Shown here one piece after another: positions 12,909 through 14,044 of a stretch of DNA of 14,044 nt. How positions within the stretch are numbered: position 1 is the first letter of the stretch; every line of letters begins with the position of its first letter. The DNA comes from Chloroflexota bacterium (GTDB taxonomy: Bacteria; Chloroflexota; Dehalococcoidia; Tepidiformales; Tepidiformaceae), in contig CAUJEQ010000261.1 of NCBI GenBank assembly GCA_963169135.1, positions 1 to 14,044 of the forward strand. Direction: 5' to 3'. The position numbers and the translations under genes are program-made. The notes beneath the pieces are model-generated. The model did not search any database. It worked only from the letters and a program-made list of their open reading frames with translations, and had not been told where the DNA came from.

Positions 12909-13544
12909 TCAGCGGACCATGAGCTGCTTCAGCGGGGCCCAGCCGTGTTCGTCCGGGACCCTGGTCCAGCCGCCGCCTTCGCAGTCTTCCTCTTCCTCGT
13001 GGGCGGCAGCGTCCAGGTGGCCGTCTTCGCCATCGTGGTGCTGCTCCATCGCCCGGTAGCGGACGCGGAAGAACTTGCCCTCTTCCTCGTTGCTCCGGAC
13101 ATCGGTGCGGACGAGCACCTGCTGGCCGTTTTGCCAGCCGATGCCGACCGCGTGCCCGGTGATGGCGCCCTCGGCGTCGGGGTCGTGGCCGTCGTCGTCG
13201 CCCTCGCACTGGCCGCCGCCCTCGGGCGTGTCGCCCGGCTGGTGCATCCAGAGCCGGCACCACTCATCGACCTGGAGGCGGTCCTCCCCCTGGCCGAGCA
13301 CCAGCGTGCCAAAGGGCTTGCCCGTCGCATCGGTGTAGAGGTTCAGGATGTACTTGGGGACCTCGGAAGGCTTCCCGTTGCCGTGTGCGATCAGGACGCC
13401 GTTGGCGTCGCTCCGGCCTTCGCACATGCCGGGGAGCCCGGGCTCCTCCGCCGAAGCGGAGGAGCTGACCGACGCCAGGCCCAGGGTCGCAACACCTGCG
13501 ATCAGACCGATGGCTGCAGCCAGTGCTGCGATCCTGGTTTTCAT
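12909..13544 (-). CDS. Secreted acidic, His/Cys-containing protein of unknown function
   Basis: A 211-residue exported protein. The signal peptide MKTRIAALAAAIGLIAGV... ends at ASA-EEPG (about residue 32). The mature part has four Cys (in GMCEG, EWCRL, GQCEG and EDCEG), enough for two disulfides, and three of the four are followed by Glu-Gly or Arg. It also has two acidic stretches with His: EGDDDGHDPDAEG in the middle and EQHHDGEDGHLDAAAHEEEEDC near the C terminus, which look suited to divalent-metal binding. The rest looks beta-rich (VPKYILNLYTDATGKPFGTLVLG, VGIGWQNGQQVLVRTDV). No family recognised. The ATG at 13544 overlaps the stop of the upstream gene by 4 bases (ATGA), so the two are co-translated and probably act together. 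A terminator follows the stop. Confidence 0.75.
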   Translation of the reverse strand: MKTRIAALAAAIGLIAGVATLGLASVSSSASAEEPGLPGMCEGRSDANGVLIAHGNGKPSEVPKYILNLYTDATGKPFGTLVLGQGEDRLQVDEWCRLWMHQPGDTPEGGGQCEGDDDGHDPDAEGAITGHAVGIGWQNGQQVLVRTDVRSNEEEGKFFRVRYRAMEQHHDGEDGHLDAAAHEEEEDCEGGGWTRVPDEHGWAPLKQLMVR

Positions 13545-14044
13545 GGCGTCAGAACCATCTCGGCGCAGGTGTTCTCGCCGAGTGCGTCCCAGTCCGTGAC
13601 CAGAATCCCCTGGTCATGGATCCAGAGGTTCACCCGTCGGGCGTCGTCGCCGTGGAGGGCAACACCGGCGATATTGTTGGCGGCCTTACCTTCGTCGGCG
13701 AACACGGCAGTCATGATGGGTTCGACTTCGTACACAAGTGTGTCGGTGTGGAAGTGCATCACGCAGCCCGTAAAGGTCGCTGCCCGGTCATACTCGAATT
13801 CCGTGTAGTCGATGTACTCTTCGCCCTCCTCGCCGCAGGTGGTGAAGCGGTCGGCGACGGTGTAGCCGTCAAGGTCACAGGCAGTGTGGCCGGGTACCGT
13901 GTGCCACTCGGTCGTGCGCGCCGGGATGTCGAGCACGCGGTTGTGGTAGACGAACGTATCTGCCGAGATCGGCACTTCTTTGCCCGCCGCCATCGCGAGC
14001 GCGACCGCCGCGTGGTGCAGCGCGTCATAGCTGTAGCCGACGAT
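13541..14044 (-). CDS. Unknown protein, N terminus cut by the window edge
   Basis: The frame is open from the last base of the window (minus strand, IVGYSYDALHHAAVALA...) down to TGA at 13541; 167 residues are visible. An internal ATG at 13993 has no ribosome-binding site, so the true start is most likely beyond the edge. The chain looks beta-strand-rich (DTFVYHNRVLDIPARTTEW, TGCVMHFHTDTLVYEVEP, RRVNLWIHDQGILVTDWD) with Cys in HTACDLD, TTCGEE, TGCVMH and NTCAEM, i.e. four Cys as in the next gene. It could be an extracytoplasmic domain with disulfides, but no signal is visible. The 4-base ATGA overlap with the following secreted-protein gene indicates a shared operon. No family recognised. Confidence 0.7.
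   Translation of the reverse strand: MVGYSYDALHHAAVALAMAAGKEVPISADTFVYHNRVLDIPARTTEWHTVPGHTACDLDGYTVADRFTTCGEEGEEYIDYTEFEYDRAATFTGCVMHFHTDTLVYEVEPIMTAVFADEGKAANNIAGVALHGDDARRVNLWIHDQGILVTDWDALGENTCAEMVLTP

Noticed and set aside
1..14044. CRISPR array, tRNA, rRNA or insertion sequence
   Set aside because: No regularly spaced direct repeats, cloverleaf-like segments, rRNA stretches or transposase motifs were noticed on either strand by eye; no scan was run.

Overview
The window is GC-rich, densely coded bacterial DNA with short intergenic gaps. The gene content is a P2-type cation ATPase, an F420-type luciferase-like oxidoreductase, a tungsten-type aldehyde:ferredoxin oxidoreductase with a MoaD/ThiS-like partner, a DrrAB-like ABC exporter and a UGSC-family selenoprotein. 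This would fit a Chloroflexota (Dehalococcoidia/Tepidiformia-like) or a high-GC actinobacterial relative. That placement is a low-confidence inference from gene content, because no rRNA or other phylogenetic marker is present.

Left part (1-3480): the 3' three quarters of a P-type cation pump runs off the left edge. It meets tail-to-tail two tiny minus-strand genes that are paralogs of each other. These diverge from a Crp/Fnr-type regulator across a gap that holds a CRP-like box and inverted repeats. Middle (3480-7075): a secreted PhoX/DUF839-type protein, a terminator hairpin, an LLM-class oxidoreductase, a perfect 28-bp palindrome acting as a convergent terminator, a lipoprotein on the minus strand, and a 58-residue two-helix membrane protein preceded by an 11-codon overlapping reading frame.

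Right part (7075-14044): a two-gene minus-strand operon (MoaD-like protein, then AOR); a gene-free stretch with a REP-like hairpin; and a minus-strand operon of a 61-residue protein, an ABC ATPase and an ABC-2 permease, joined by 4-bp stop/start overlaps. That operon is divergent from a MerR regulator, and the two share one operator region with face-to-face promoters. Then comes the most notable gene: a UGSC-family protein on the minus strand whose reading frame is interrupted by an in-frame TGA (12474-12476). The TGA sits exactly where the family carries selenocysteine (U-G-S-C), so a standard annotation would split it into two ORFs. The window ends with two overlapping minus-strand genes of unknown function; the first is cut by the right edge and the second encodes a secreted acidic, His- and Cys-containing protein.

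Plausible working units: (a) MerR senses a compound and controls the exporter operon; (b) the MoaD-like protein supplies sulfur for the pterin cofactor of the AOR; (c) the Crp-type regulator controls itself and the small paralog pair; (d) the UGSC selenoprotein is monocistronic with its own promoter and depends on Sec machinery encoded outside the window.
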